Source: JANQHS01 sp965267505 (lineage in GTDB: Bacteria > Bacteroidota > Bacteroidia > Cytophagales > CCMP332). From it: a DNA stretch of 64,000 nucleotides. The stretch is taken from positions 496,001-560,000 of the forward strand of contig OZ254081.1 in assembly GCA_965267505.1 (NCBI GenBank), given 5' to 3'. The position numbers were made by a program, and so were the translations under genes. Each line of letters starts with the position of its first letter. The first letter of the stretch is position 1. The notes under the pieces were generated by a model. The model had not been told where the DNA came from and ran no database searches. It saw only the letters and a program-made list of their open reading frames with translations. This document shows, piece after piece, positions 1-8,518 of this stretch.

Positions 1-1
1 A

Positions 2-955
2 GGAGAAGCAGCCCCTGATAAGTATCAGTCTTTTATGAGAAGTATTATGAGGTCCACTGCTGAAGCCAAAGGTCGCGACCCAAAGATCGCTGAAGCAATG
101 GTGGACGAAAACCTGGACCTTGACAGCCTAAGCCCTAAAGGAACGGTCCTGACTTTTACGGTGGATGAAGCCCTGGAAAGTGGATTTTGTGAGAAAAAAG
201 TAAAAAACCTGGACGAAATTCTTGCGATAAATGGCTGGGAAGATCATGATTTAATTACCATGGATCTGGCTTGGTCAGAAAGGATAATCTCCTTATTTCT
301 AAATCCATTTGTAAGCGGGATCCTTTTACTGGTTATCATTGGTGGGATCTATTTTGAGCTTCAAACCCCAGGGGTTGGGTTTCCACTTCTCGCGGCCGTT
401 GTAGCAGCTGTACTTTACTTCGTGCCCTACTATTTAAATGGTCTTGCTGCAAACTGGGAGATCCTGATTTTCTTTCTGGGAATAATCCTTATTGCCGTAG
501 AAGTTTTTGTTATACCCGGATTTGGGGTAGCTGGTGTGGCTGGAATCCTTTTAACGGTTTCAGGTCTTACTCTCGTAATGCTGGAAAACGATTTTTTGGA
601 TTTCACCTTTGTGCCTGATGTAAAGATCTTTATTTCACTAGGCACGGTTCTTTCCAGTCTAACCCTAGGAATGATACTCTTATTTTTTGGAGGCGTGAGG
701 CTTGCCAACAGTACGTCCTTTCAAAGGGTTGCCCTCACAACTACAATGAAAAGGGAAGAAGGATATAATAGCACAACAAATAGAGAAATGGTAGGGAAAA
801 AAGGAACCGCATTTACCATTTTGCGTCCCGCTGGAAAGGTGATGATCGATAATGATATTTTTGACGCTCTAACCAGAGGAGAACATATCGAAAAAGGTGA
901 CTCAGTTGAAGTTATAAGCGAAGAAGGACCAACGCTAAAGGTGAAAAAAGTATGA
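2..955 (+). CDS. NfeD family protein, 3' part (5' end outside window)
   Basis: The reading frame is open to the left edge of the window, so the N-terminus is missing. The first ATG inside the window (35) is internal: residues before it (a G-E-A-A-P-D-K-Y-Q-S-F-like run) continue the same conserved stretch. What remains is the tail of the ClpP-like serine-protease domain of long NfeD proteins, then four or so hydrophobic membrane segments (about window residues 95-240), then a C-terminal soluble OB-fold-type NfeD domain ending in a V-E-V-I motif. Long NfeD proteins are membrane proteases thought to act with stomatin-like proteins in membrane quality control. The stop overlaps the kdsB start by 4 nt (ATGA), indicating translational coupling. 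Identity to the family is confident; the catalytic serine lies outside the window. Confidence 0.9.
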   Translation, partial: GEAAPDKYQSFMRSIMRSTAEAKGRDPKIAEAMVDENLDLDSLSPKGTVLTFTVDEALESGFCEKKVKNLDEILAINGWEDHDLITMDLAWSERIISLFLNPFVSGILLLVIIGGIYFELQTPGVGFPLLAAVVAAVLYFVPYYLNGLAANWEILIFFLGIILIAVEVFVIPGFGVAGVAGILLTVSGLTLVMLENDFLDFTFVPDVKIFISLGTVLSSLTLGMILLFFGGVRLANSTSFQRVALTTTMKREEGYNSTTNREMVGKKGTAFTILRPAGKVMIDNDIFDALTRGEHIEKGDSVEVISEEGPTLKVKKV

Positions 956-1707
956 ACAAAATTCTGGGAATCATCCCATCCAGATACGCGTCCAGCAGAT
1001 TTCCAGCTAAAGCCCTGGCTGATATTATGGGGAAGCCCATGATCCAAAGAGTATATGAACAAGCCTCCAGGGCAGACACCCTTGATCAATTGTATGTGGC
1101 TACTGACAATCAAAGGATCTTTGATGTGGTGAAAAATTTTGGAGGAAATGTAGTAATGACCTCAGAAGACCACCAAAGCGGTACGGACCGTTGTGCTGAG
1201 GCTATTAAAAAAGTAGAGGGTGATTTTTCATTTGTGATCAACATCCAAGGGGATGAGCCATTTATTGAACCGGGTCAAATTGATGATCTGGGGAACTCGC
1301 TTTCAGAGAAAGTCGAACTTGCCACCCTGGTCAAAAAGATCAACACTACACAAACATTATTTGACGTGAATTCCACCATCTGTGTTTTGGATAAGGACGA
1401 CTATGCTCTTTATTTCAGCAGATGGCCTATTCCTTACTTAAGGGATCATGCCCAGGGAGAATGGGTAAAGAATCATACCTATTGGGAACAGGTAGGGATA
1501 TATGCATATAGAACCGACATTCTTGAAAAGATCAAAGATCTCCCTGTCGGCGACTTGGAAAAGGCAGAATCATTGGAGCAATTAAGGTGGATGGAAAATG
1601 GCTACAAAGTAAAAGTCGGTAAGACTGAGTTTGAAAGCCAGTGCATCGATACGCCAGAAGATCTTGAAAAAATGCTACAGATGATAAAGAACAGGGAAAA
1701 GATCTAA
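952..1707 (+). CDS. kdsB: 3-deoxy-manno-octulosonate cytidylyltransferase (CMP-Kdo synthetase)
   Basis: Activates Kdo with CTP to CMP-Kdo for lipopolysaccharide inner-core synthesis in the cytoplasm. The 251-aa product has the usual family length. Visible motifs are the nucleotide-binding start (I-P-S-R-Y-A-S-S-R-F-P-A-K, residues 8-20), S-G-T-D-R at 76-80, and N-I-Q-G-D-E-P-F around 97-104 with the metal-binding Asp101; a second Asp is in the C-terminal I-D-T-P-E-D-L. The ATG overlaps the stop of the NfeD gene, so the two are one transcript. It abuts the DAHP synthase gene tail to tail with no spacer. Confidence 0.97.
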   Translation: MNKILGIIPSRYASSRFPAKALADIMGKPMIQRVYEQASRADTLDQLYVATDNQRIFDVVKNFGGNVVMTSEDHQSGTDRCAEAIKKVEGDFSFVINIQGDEPFIEPGQIDDLGNSLSEKVELATLVKKINTTQTLFDVNSTICVLDKDDYALYFSRWPIPYLRDHAQGEWVKNHTYWEQVGIYAYRTDILEKIKDLPVGDLEKAESLEQLRWMENGYKVKVGKTEFESQCIDTPEDLEKMLQMIKNREKI

Positions 1708-2706
1708 TCAGATTACTTTAAACCCTATGGCCTCCCCTACCTTCCGAAGAGAACCAAACAATGCCTTAAAATCTTCATGATGAAGCTGTTGTGAGGCATC
1801 GGATAAGGCATGAGATGGATCAGGATGGGTCTCGATCAACAATCCTTCAACTCCTGCAGCCATGCAAGATCTTGCAAGATCAGGTACCCCATAGGCCTGT
1901 CCAATTCCATGACTAGGATCAAGAAAGATCGGAAGATTGGTTTTGTGCTTTAGGTAAATGGCTCCGCTAAGATCAAGCGTAAACCTGGTGCTGTTCTCGT
2001 ACGTTCTAATACCCCGTTCGCAAACGATAACGTTTTCGTTACCACCTGATAGGACAAATTCTGCAGCTTGAACCAGTTCCTGGGTGGTAGCCCCAAAACC
2101 TCTTTTGATCATTACTGGCTTATTGCTTTTTCCACAGGCTTCAAGGATAGCGTAATCATACATTGCCTTTGCTCCAACCTGAATGATATCAGCAAATTCA
2201 ATTACCTCATTTACGTGCGAGGAATCCTTTACTTCCGTTACTATTTTCATTCCATACCTGAAGCGAATATCATCAAGAAGCTCAAGTCCTTTCTTTCCCA
2301 AACCTTGAAAAGTATAGGGGGAGGTCCTGGGTTTATATGAACCCGCTCTCATTGCAGAGACTCCGAGGTCTTTAAGAAATAATGCAGATAGTTCAATCTG
2401 CTCAGCCGATTCCACAGCACAAGGCCCTGCAATTAAAAGGGTATTTTTTGAACTGCCTCCTATCTCAAGTCCACCTATATTAACTGACCTTTTGGTCACC
2501 ACATAATCTGAACTTGCCAATTGGATATCGCTATCGAATTTGAAAACCCTATCCACAAGGTCTCTTCCAACCCCGTTCAAGCCTCCATTTTCGTTAGTTG
2601 TAACCAGAATGGTCTTGCCGCCTTTATCAAGCGTAACCGCCTTGAGTTCCTCAGCAAACTTCTCAGCCTGCTCTTTACTTATCCCTTCTTTTAGGTGTAT
2701 GATCAT
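1708..2706 (-). CDS. aroF: 3-deoxy-7-phosphoheptulonate (DAHP) synthase, type I beta
   Basis: Condenses phosphoenolpyruvate and erythrose 4-phosphate, the first step of aromatic amino-acid synthesis. The 332-aa protein starts with a ferredoxin-like (ACT-like) regulatory domain of about 65 residues, as in the Thermotoga-type enzymes, followed by the TIM barrel. Motifs seen: A-G-P-C-A-V-E-S at 93-100 (metal-binding Cys96), R-A-G-S-Y-K-P-R-T-S-P at 120-130, K-R-G-F-G near 201, and L-D-P-S-H-G around 262-267. The extra N-terminal domain is where feedback inhibition by Tyr or Phe is usually sensed in this subtype. Transcribed alone from a promoter just upstream. The symbol follows the common Bacteroidota usage; aroG or aroA is also used. 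Confidence 0.94.
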   Translation of the reverse strand: MIIHLKEGISKEQAEKFAEELKAVTLDKGGKTILVTTNENGGLNGVGRDLVDRVFKFDSDIQLASSDYVVTKRSVNIGGLEIGGSSKNTLLIAGPCAVESAEQIELSALFLKDLGVSAMRAGSYKPRTSPYTFQGLGKKGLELLDDIRFRYGMKIVTEVKDSSHVNEVIEFADIIQVGAKAMYDYAILEACGKSNKPVMIKRGFGATTQELVQAAEFVLSGGNENVIVCERGIRTYENSTRFTLDLSGAIYLKHKTNLPIFLDPSHGIGQAYGVPDLARSCMAAGVEGLLIETHPDPSHALSDASQQLHHEDFKALFGSLRKVGEAIGFKVI

Positions 2707-2722
2707 TGCTCAAAAAGTGATA

Positions 2723-2730
2723 CAAATATA
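2723..2730 (-). promoter_or_regulatory. Candidate -7 box of the DAHP synthase promoter
   Basis: On the minus strand this reads TATATTTG, an exact match to the Bacteroidota -7 consensus TAnnTTTG, ending 16 nt before the ATG at 2706. No TTG is found at the expected 19-21 nt upstream, so only half of the promoter is supported. A start about 7 nt downstream would give a leader of roughly 10 nt. Confidence 0.4.
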
Positions 2731-2898
2731 GGTTTTGAAAGTCCGAAAAGGCGCATTCAATCTGTAATTGTGGAACAAACTGTCAGCATTTATGTTCTAA
2801 AATGTATTGGCATCTAATTTGATAAATGGCATTTTGGTCTTTTAGGAGGCATATTTATCATTACCTAAGGACGTTTGTACTAGATAAATAGGAATAAA

Positions 2899-4341
2899 AT
2901 GAAAAAGGGAATTTTAATCGTTTTAGCATTCGGACTAATTCTGTCCATAAGCCTTTTGGCAAAATATGACTTTGGTCAACCCAAGAATGTGATAATCAGG
3001 CAGGCTGAAAAACCAGCTTTTCAATTGGCATCTGAATATTCACCTGATTCCTACGGGCTCGATTTTACCTATGCAGCAGAAAAAACAGTTAACGGAGTGG
3101 TTCATATCCGATCTCTGATAAGAGAAGAGGGTTACGGCAGCGCACCAAACCCCTACAGGGACTTCTTTGAAAATTATCCCAGAGGACCCAGGGAAGGCAT
3201 GGCCAGCGGTTCTGGAGTTATCATTAGTGATGATGGATACATCGTCACAAATAACCATGTAGTTGAAGATGCAAGCCAGATTGAGGTGGTGTTGAATGAT
3301 AATAGGTCCTTCTCTGCTGAAGTAGTTGGATTGGATCCGACAACAGATCTTGCAATCCTGAAAATTGATGCCAATACCCTTCCTTCTCTTGCATTTGCAA
3401 ATTCGGATGATGTCAAGATCGGTCAGTGGGTTCTGGCAGTAGGAAATCCCTTTAATCTTTCTTCTACTGTGACCGCCGGAATTGTATCAGCAAAAGCCAG
3501 GAACATAAATATTCTAAGGGAAGCCTACGCCGTCGAATCCTTCATTCAAACTGATGCCGCCATCAATAAAGGGAATAGTGGCGGTGCCCTTGTGAATCTG
3601 AACGGAGATATTATTGGTATAAATTCTGCAATAGCTACGCCTACTGGAACCTATGCAGGTTATGGTTTTGCCGTTCCCTCCAACCTAGTACAAAAGGTAT
3701 CTACTGATCTTATTGAGTATGGAGTGGTGCAAAGGGCTATAATGGGAATAATGATCAGGAGCGTGGATGCAAGAATAGCCGAAAGATACGATCTGGACGA
3801 ACCGGTCGGTGTTCTCGTCGATAGCCTTACAATTGAAGAAGGTGCGAAAAAGGCGGGAATCAAAAAAGGCGATGTTATAACTGGAATTGATGGTTCTGAA
3901 ATTAAATCTGTTCCAGAACTTATGGAATATGTAGCGCGAAAGCGTCCGGGTGATAAGATCTCTGTTGAAGTAATAAGAGATGGAGATTCCAGGGATTTTG
4001 ATGTTACACTTGTGAATAGACAGGGAAAGTCAGAGTTCCTGTCTAAGGTTGAAGAGCCCGAAACCTTAAGGGATCTTGGAATTGAGGTATCAGAACTATC
4101 GAAAGGAGAAAAAGAAGAACTGGAAGTGGATGGAGGTGTAAAGATCACTAAGATCAACTCAGGAAAGATCAAAAGCTTCACCTCGATCAGACCTGGCTTT
4201 GTTGTAACTCAGGTTAACAAAAAGAAGGTTAAAAACCTTGATGATTTTCTAGGTCTTATAGAAGATGAAAAAGGTGGTGTAATGCTAGAAGGTGTTTATC
4301 CTGATAGGTCAGGTAAATACTATTATGCCTTCGGAAAATAA
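2899..4341 (+). CDS. HtrA/DegP-family periplasmic serine protease (Do-like)
   Basis: Protease/chaperone that degrades misfolded envelope proteins. The 480-aa product has an N-terminal hydrophobic segment (about residues 4-21) serving as signal or anchor, a trypsin-like domain with the triad His120 (T-N-N-H-V-V), Asp150 (T-T-D-L-A-I) and Ser227 (G-N-S-G-G-A), and two PDZ regions (about 285-375, and a more divergent one near 395-478). This is the usual two-PDZ Deg layout. It is preceded by 192 nt without a gene shared with the divergent DAHP synthase gene, so it has its own promoter; no exact TAnnTTTG box is visible there, which leaves room for a stress sigma factor. Confidence 0.95.
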   Translation: MKKGILIVLAFGLILSISLLAKYDFGQPKNVIIRQAEKPAFQLASEYSPDSYGLDFTYAAEKTVNGVVHIRSLIREEGYGSAPNPYRDFFENYPRGPREGMASGSGVIISDDGYIVTNNHVVEDASQIEVVLNDNRSFSAEVVGLDPTTDLAILKIDANTLPSLAFANSDDVKIGQWVLAVGNPFNLSSTVTAGIVSAKARNINILREAYAVESFIQTDAAINKGNSGGALVNLNGDIIGINSAIATPTGTYAGYGFAVPSNLVQKVSTDLIEYGVVQRAIMGIMIRSVDARIAERYDLDEPVGVLVDSLTIEEGAKKAGIKKGDVITGIDGSEIKSVPELMEYVARKRPGDKISVEVIRDGDSRDFDVTLVNRQGKSEFLSKVEEPETLRDLGIEVSELSKGEKEELEVDGGVKITKINSGKIKSFTSIRPGFVVTQVNKKKVKNLDDFLGLIEDEKGGVMLEGVYPDRSGKYYYAFGK

Positions 4342-4346
4342 ACCTT

Positions 4347-6338
4347 CTATTGGGATGGAAGTAGTTCATATCCAAGGATCGCATCACCGATCTCAAGATC
4401 ATTGACTACTTCCATCCCCTCTTCAACCGTTCCAAAATTGCTATACTTTCCATCCAAATGGTGAGATGGATAATGCGTAAAGAACCATTGGCTACCTTCC
4501 GTATCCTTTCCTGCTGAAGCCATACCTATACTTCCGACTTCATAATATTTTCTTCCAAACTCAGAGCGAATGGCATATCCTGGGCCACCCCAGCCATCAC
4601 CTCTGGGGCAACCACCCTGAACAACGAAGTTATTCTCTACCCGATGGAACCTTGTATTATCATAAAAGCCCTTTTGAAGGAGCTCTATAAAATTTTGAGT
4701 GCTTAGGGTTGTCATTTCCCAATCAAGGTCGATCAAAATTTCTCCCTTAGAGGTAGTTAATCTCACTTGTCTTATACTGGAGTTTTTTACAATTGCTTCC
4801 CAATTTGGAGGATGGATGTATTTGATTTTTTCTTCTTCATTGGTAGATCCAAAGACCTCTTTCTGAGCTTCCAGAAGAACAAATTTTGTTTCCATTTCTT
4901 CTGGAAGTTTTAGATTGTCAATGGCAGTTTGGAAAATCATGGAATCTGTAAGAAAGGGTCGAAGCCCCAACTCTTCCTTGATAAATGCCCTTGCTCCATA
5001 ACCAACTAACGTTGGATCACCGGACATTACCGCTTGTTTAAAGTATTGAGCAAAGAATTGTAAGGTTTCTTCAATATCGTCCTCCCCAATATTCTTTTGA
5101 AAATCCTCTTCGTTGATCATTGAATAAAGTGTCCCCAGGGCTGAACTATAAACCACAGGTCCCAGGTCTATCCTATTCGCATAGGACTGAACAAAAGCAT
5201 GTTCCTTGGGGAAATATTCAAAAACTCTGATCAGATAAGCTATTTCAAAATCCAGTTCAGATGATTCAATTTCAGACTTGATCTCCTTTAAGAGCCTTTC
5301 TCTTTCAGTTCGGGAACCCCATTTTGAAAGGTAACTGTAAGCCATACTCTTAAGGTGCCAATGCTCCTTTGTTAGGATTTGATCTCTTACAAAATCCTTG
5401 AATTCACCTTCACCGGATTTTTGCATCCATTCCACCGCTGCAACTTTTTCATTCAGGCTTTGGGACTTCAGGGAGCCATTGATAGCGGTAGTATCAATTG
5501 AATAATGTCCATTTCCAAGACTTTGTAAAGCATTCACCCTAACCCTAAAATCCTGGTCATTCTTTATAACCTTGATCAGGGCAGATCTTACCATCCTACT
5601 ATTTGTATTTGCTAATGCGGTAGCAATATTCATTCTTACAACAGGATCTTTATGGTCCTTAAGTGCCAAAAGGAGATCATCCTGAAAGTTCATCAGGTCC
5701 TTGTTTCTGATCCTGGCAAAAAAATTGGAAGACAATTGCCCAACGGATTTTGGTAAGTCTGTATTCAATCCATCCACCATGGTGGAGATTGCCTGATTAG
5801 AAATAATATTCCTAAGCCCCATCCGGTAAAGCCCCAGATAAGCACCAAGCCTGGTAAGTGGTACATTGCTCTTGCAATAAGATGCGATGAAGGGGATGGC
5901 CTCAGGGCTTCCCTTTTTCCCAAGAGCTTCCAATAAGTATTGGTTGACTTCGGGGTCTTGAAAATAATCTGGTTTAAGAAGACCCTCTAATGCTAATTTC
6001 TTCCCTCTAAGTTGACCCAAACTAAATGCAGCCTCGATCCTAAAGTCCAGATTTATTGAAGGCTGAAGATGATCAATTAGAACGCTGATGGCGGTTGAAT
6101 CCTGTACTGAAGATAAGGCTCTGATTGAATAGAATTTTTGAAAAGAATCTCCCTCCTTGACCAGTTTGATCAATTCCTTCCCTTCCCTTTTATCTTCCAA
6201 TTCCTTGATCATCTGAAAATTTGGATCGGCAACAGAGAAATTCTTTGGTGTTACCAATATTTCTGATTCATTTTGGCAGGATAATTGGCTGGTTATGACA
6301 ACCAGAAGGATCCAAAATCCGTTTTTTACATTAAGCAT
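4347..6338 (-). CDS. HEAT-repeat protein fused to a cyclophilin-type peptidyl-prolyl isomerase, lipoprotein
   Basis: Start chosen at the third in-frame Met (6338), which gives a compact lipoprotein signal: M-L-N-V-K-N-G-F then a hydrophobic run ending L-S-C at about residue 20; ATGs at 6347 and 6368 are possible. About 480 residues of HEAT-like alpha repeats follow (typical phrases such as I-R-A-L-S-S-V-Q-D and R-V-N-A-L-Q-S-L-G-N). The last ~140 residues are a cyclophilin domain with F-H-R-V, V-V-Q-G-G, and M-A-S-A-G-K-D-T-E-G-S-Q-W-F-F, holding the catalytic Arg and the substrate-pocket residues. It probably folds outer-membrane or periplasmic client proteins, with the HEAT part as scaffold. 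It starts 16 nt from the divergent small secreted protein gene. Confidence 0.9.
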   Translation of the reverse strand: MLNVKNGFWILLVVITSQLSCQNESEILVTPKNFSVADPNFQMIKELEDKREGKELIKLVKEGDSFQKFYSIRALSSVQDSTAISVLIDHLQPSINLDFRIEAAFSLGQLRGKKLALEGLLKPDYFQDPEVNQYLLEALGKKGSPEAIPFIASYCKSNVPLTRLGAYLGLYRMGLRNIISNQAISTMVDGLNTDLPKSVGQLSSNFFARIRNKDLMNFQDDLLLALKDHKDPVVRMNIATALANTNSRMVRSALIKVIKNDQDFRVRVNALQSLGNGHYSIDTTAINGSLKSQSLNEKVAAVEWMQKSGEGEFKDFVRDQILTKEHWHLKSMAYSYLSKWGSRTERERLLKEIKSEIESSELDFEIAYLIRVFEYFPKEHAFVQSYANRIDLGPVVYSSALGTLYSMINEEDFQKNIGEDDIEETLQFFAQYFKQAVMSGDPTLVGYGARAFIKEELGLRPFLTDSMIFQTAIDNLKLPEEMETKFVLLEAQKEVFGSTNEEEKIKYIHPPNWEAIVKNSSIRQVRLTTSKGEILIDLDWEMTTLSTQNFIELLQKGFYDNTRFHRVENNFVVQGGCPRGDGWGGPGYAIRSEFGRKYYEVGSIGMASAGKDTEGSQWFFTHYPSHHLDGKYSNFGTVEEGMEVVNDLEIGDAILGYELLPSQ

Positions 6339-6354
6339 AAATTCCATATTCAAG

Positions 6355-6723
6355 ATGAAACTAAGCATTTTAACCCTCTTTTTTGGACTATTAATCCTTG
6401 GAAATTCTCAATCGCTTGCCCAGGAAAATGGAGTTCTTCCAACCAAGCTTCAGATTACAGTTTTAAATGGCCTTGGAAATAAGGTAGTGGGAGCAAAAGT
6501 TTCCATTTATGAATCTGAAGAGGACTATTTAGGAGATAAGAATGTGGTAGGCACAGCTATGGTCACAGACACAAAAGGCAGGGTAACTTTTAAAGATCTT
6601 CTCCCGAAAGTGTATTACATCTTTGCCAGAAAGGATTCAATGGATAATGCTGATGGTAACCAATCAACAGGGAAACTCAAAAAAGGTGTAAAAAACAAGG
6701 TGATCGTAGTAATCAACGACTAG
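6355..6723 (+). CDS. Small secreted protein with an Ig-like/carboxypeptidase-regulatory-type fold, function unknown
   Basis: 122 aa from the ATG at 6355; an upstream in-frame ATG at 6295 would run deep into the divergent gene and lacks a signal peptide, while 6355 gives a clear one (M-K-L-S-I-L-T-L-F-F-G-L-L, cleavage after S-L-A-Q, about residue 22). The mature part reads like a single beta-sandwich of the CnaB/carboxypeptidase-regulatory type (V-V-G-A-K-V-S-I-Y, then D-T-K-G-R-V-T-F-K-D-L-L-P-K-V-Y-Y-I). It is lysine rich near the C-terminus. No enzymatic motif is seen. It ends overlapping the UMF1 gene by 4 nt, tail to tail. Confidence 0.75.
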   Translation: MKLSILTLFFGLLILGNSQSLAQENGVLPTKLQITVLNGLGNKVVGAKVSIYESEEDYLGDKNVVGTAMVTDTKGRVTFKDLLPKVYYIFARKDSMDNADGNQSTGKLKKGVKNKVIVVIND

Positions 6724-8012
6724 ATCTCTACCTGATCCTTAAATCTGACTTTTAGAAGGAAGAACAATCCTAGGATAAAGAAGACCGTAAGAACCAGCGA
6801 TGAGGTCCTCATACTGCCTGTATAATGTTCTACCAGGCCGTAAGAGAAAGTCCCCATAACAATGGCTACGTTATAAGCCACATCATAGAATCCAAAATAG
6901 GATGCATGATCTTCGGTGTTCTGGGGAATCAATTTCGAATAAGAAGCTCTACTTAAAGCCTGGATCCCTCCCATTACCATTCCAACAACGAAGGCCAGCA
7001 CATAGAATCCATATTCATCGTAAACGAAATAAGCCGAAATAGAGACCAAAACCCAGATTATTATCATTGTGACCAAAGCGAACTTGTTTCCTCTTTTTTC
7101 TGAGATCCGAGCAAATAGACTTGCCCCTACAATTGCAACGATCTGAATGATCAAAACAGTTAAGATTAGTTTTCCTTCCTCCAGTCCGAGTTCCTTAGAG
7201 CCAAATAAGGCAGCCAGATACATAACCGTTTGGACTCCTACGGTATAGAAGAAGAATGCAAAGAGGAATTTCCTGACCTCCGGCAAAGAGGGAAGAGAAT
7301 CCCAAACCTTCTTTAATTCAAGGTATCCCTTGGTCAAATAATGACCTTCCGGTTTCTTATTAAATGTATTCTTTGGAAGAAGCCTAAGTGGGATCTGAGA
7401 GAACAAAAACCACCAAATACCAACAGTAAGGAAGGAGATCTTAGCAGGGAGTTTTCCAGATTCAAGTCCGAATAATTCCGGAAACTGAATGACCACCAAA
7501 TTGAAGATCAAAAGAATCACGCTCCCAACGTATCCATAGGAGTACCCAAGGGCTGATACCCTATCATATTTGTCCTTGGTAACGATCTCGGGCAGAAAAG
7601 AATCATAGAAAACAAGACTCCCACTATAGCCAACCGAAGCCAGAATAGAGAAAATAATTCCGTATTCAATATTTGGCCCATCAAAGAAAAATAAGGCGGC
7701 GCATGAAAAAGCACCCAGATAGACAAAGATCCTTAAGAACAGCTTCTTTCTACCGGAATAATCTGCAATCCCCGTAAGGAGAGGAAGGATCAAGGCAGTA
7801 AAGAGAAATGAAAAAGAAAGAGCGTAAGAATATAGGACCGTGTTTGGAAGCCTGAAACCAAAGAACTCAACAATATCTCCAAGTTCCTGGGTCTGGGTTA
7901 CATTTTCATAATAGATGGGAAAGACCGCAGTGGTAATGGTCAAGGAATAAACCGAATTCGCCCAGTCGTACATGCACCAGGCACGGATGATCTTTGGTTG
8001 GTTCTTTTCCAT
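6720..8012 (-). CDS. MFS transporter, UMF1 (Atg22-like) family
   Basis: The 430-aa integral membrane protein has about 12 hydrophobic segments. The N-terminal I-R-A-W-C-M-Y-D-W-A-N-S-V-Y-S motif is the hallmark of the UMF1 family, related to yeast vacuolar amino-acid effluxer Atg22. Substrate in bacteria is not established; export of amino acids or small metabolites is the family guess. The ATG is fixed by the signature beginning 10 residues in. Unusually, the T-run of the terminator of the upstream ExbD operon ends exactly at the ATG, so this gene has either no leader or a promoter inside that terminator. Confidence 0.9.
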   Translation of the reverse strand: MEKNQPKIIRAWCMYDWANSVYSLTITTAVFPIYYENVTQTQELGDIVEFFGFRLPNTVLYSYALSFSFLFTALILPLLTGIADYSGRKKLFLRIFVYLGAFSCAALFFFDGPNIEYGIIFSILASVGYSGSLVFYDSFLPEIVTKDKYDRVSALGYSYGYVGSVILLIFNLVVIQFPELFGLESGKLPAKISFLTVGIWWFLFSQIPLRLLPKNTFNKKPEGHYLTKGYLELKKVWDSLPSLPEVRKFLFAFFFYTVGVQTVMYLAALFGSKELGLEEGKLILTVLIIQIVAIVGASLFARISEKRGNKFALVTMIIIWVLVSISAYFVYDEYGFYVLAFVVGMVMGGIQALSRASYSKLIPQNTEDHASYFGFYDVAYNVAIVMGTFSYGLVEHYTGSMRTSSLVLTVFFILGLFFLLKVRFKDQVEI

Positions 8013-8040
8013 AAAAAAACCCTGAATTTAGTTCAGGGTT
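8013..8040 (-). terminator. Rho-independent terminator of the exbB-exbD operon
   Basis: On the minus strand, 9-nt arms AACCCTGAA / TTCAGGGTT (8032-8040 and 8018-8026) around a 5-nt loop, followed by a run of T at 8013-8019. It lies 8 nt past the stop of the second exbD gene and directly touches the ATG of the UMF1 gene (8010-8012). Confidence 0.85.
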
Positions 8041-8048
8041 CCTGTTAT

Positions 8049-8516
8049 TTAATTCGCTACCGGAAGCCGGCTGGAGTAATTGAGCAGACGGGCATTTGCT
8101 TCCCTTAATTCCTGCTTCACATCTCCAATAAGTCCCATTTTGGTGTCCTTATCCACTTTTAAAGAGACGATCATCTGATCTCTTTCTACCTCATCCATTT
8201 TTCCTCTCTCCTCTTCAATAAATTGAACAACCTCAGAAACATCAATGAAAACATCGTTTACCTGGATCAAAGGCTCCCCTCCAAATTTCTCCTTTAGATG
8301 TTGGAGTGGCTTACCTACATACATATAGGTAACCAAGGATTTTCTTTCGATCTTTTTAAGCTGGGTCGCAGGCGGGATCCTTTGCTCTACTTTAATGGTA
8401 TTTTCTCTCATTACGGTTGTCACCATAAAGAAGAAAAGAAGCATGAAAATAATATCCGGCAATGCAGATGTTGGGATCTCCTGACTAGCGTTTGTCTTTT
8501 TCTTAAACTTCGACAT
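8049..8516 (-). CDS. ExbD/TolR-family biopolymer transport protein (second copy)
   Basis: Component of the proton-driven motor that energises TonB-dependent outer-membrane transport or Tol. The 155-aa protein has a short basic N-terminus, one membrane helix (about residues 21-40, A-L-P-D-I-I-F-M-L-L-F-F-F-M-V-T-T) containing the Asp needed for proton flow in the family, and a periplasmic domain. It is last in the four-gene exbB / small membrane protein / exbD / exbD operon, 2 nt after the preceding exbD, and is followed by a strong terminator. Two unlike ExbD copies in one operon are common in Bacteroidota. Confidence 0.92.
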   Translation of the reverse strand: MSKFKKKTNASQEIPTSALPDIIFMLLFFFMVTTVMRENTIKVEQRIPPATQLKKIERKSLVTYMYVGKPLQHLKEKFGGEPLIQVNDVFIDVSEVVQFIEEERGKMDEVERDQMIVSLKVDKDTKMGLIGDVKQELREANARLLNYSSRLPVAN

Positions 8517-8518
8517 GA

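Noticed and set aside
6295..6354. Longer start for the small secreted protein at ATG 6295
   Set aside because: It overlaps the divergent HEAT-cyclophilin gene and moves the clear signal peptide 20 residues inside.
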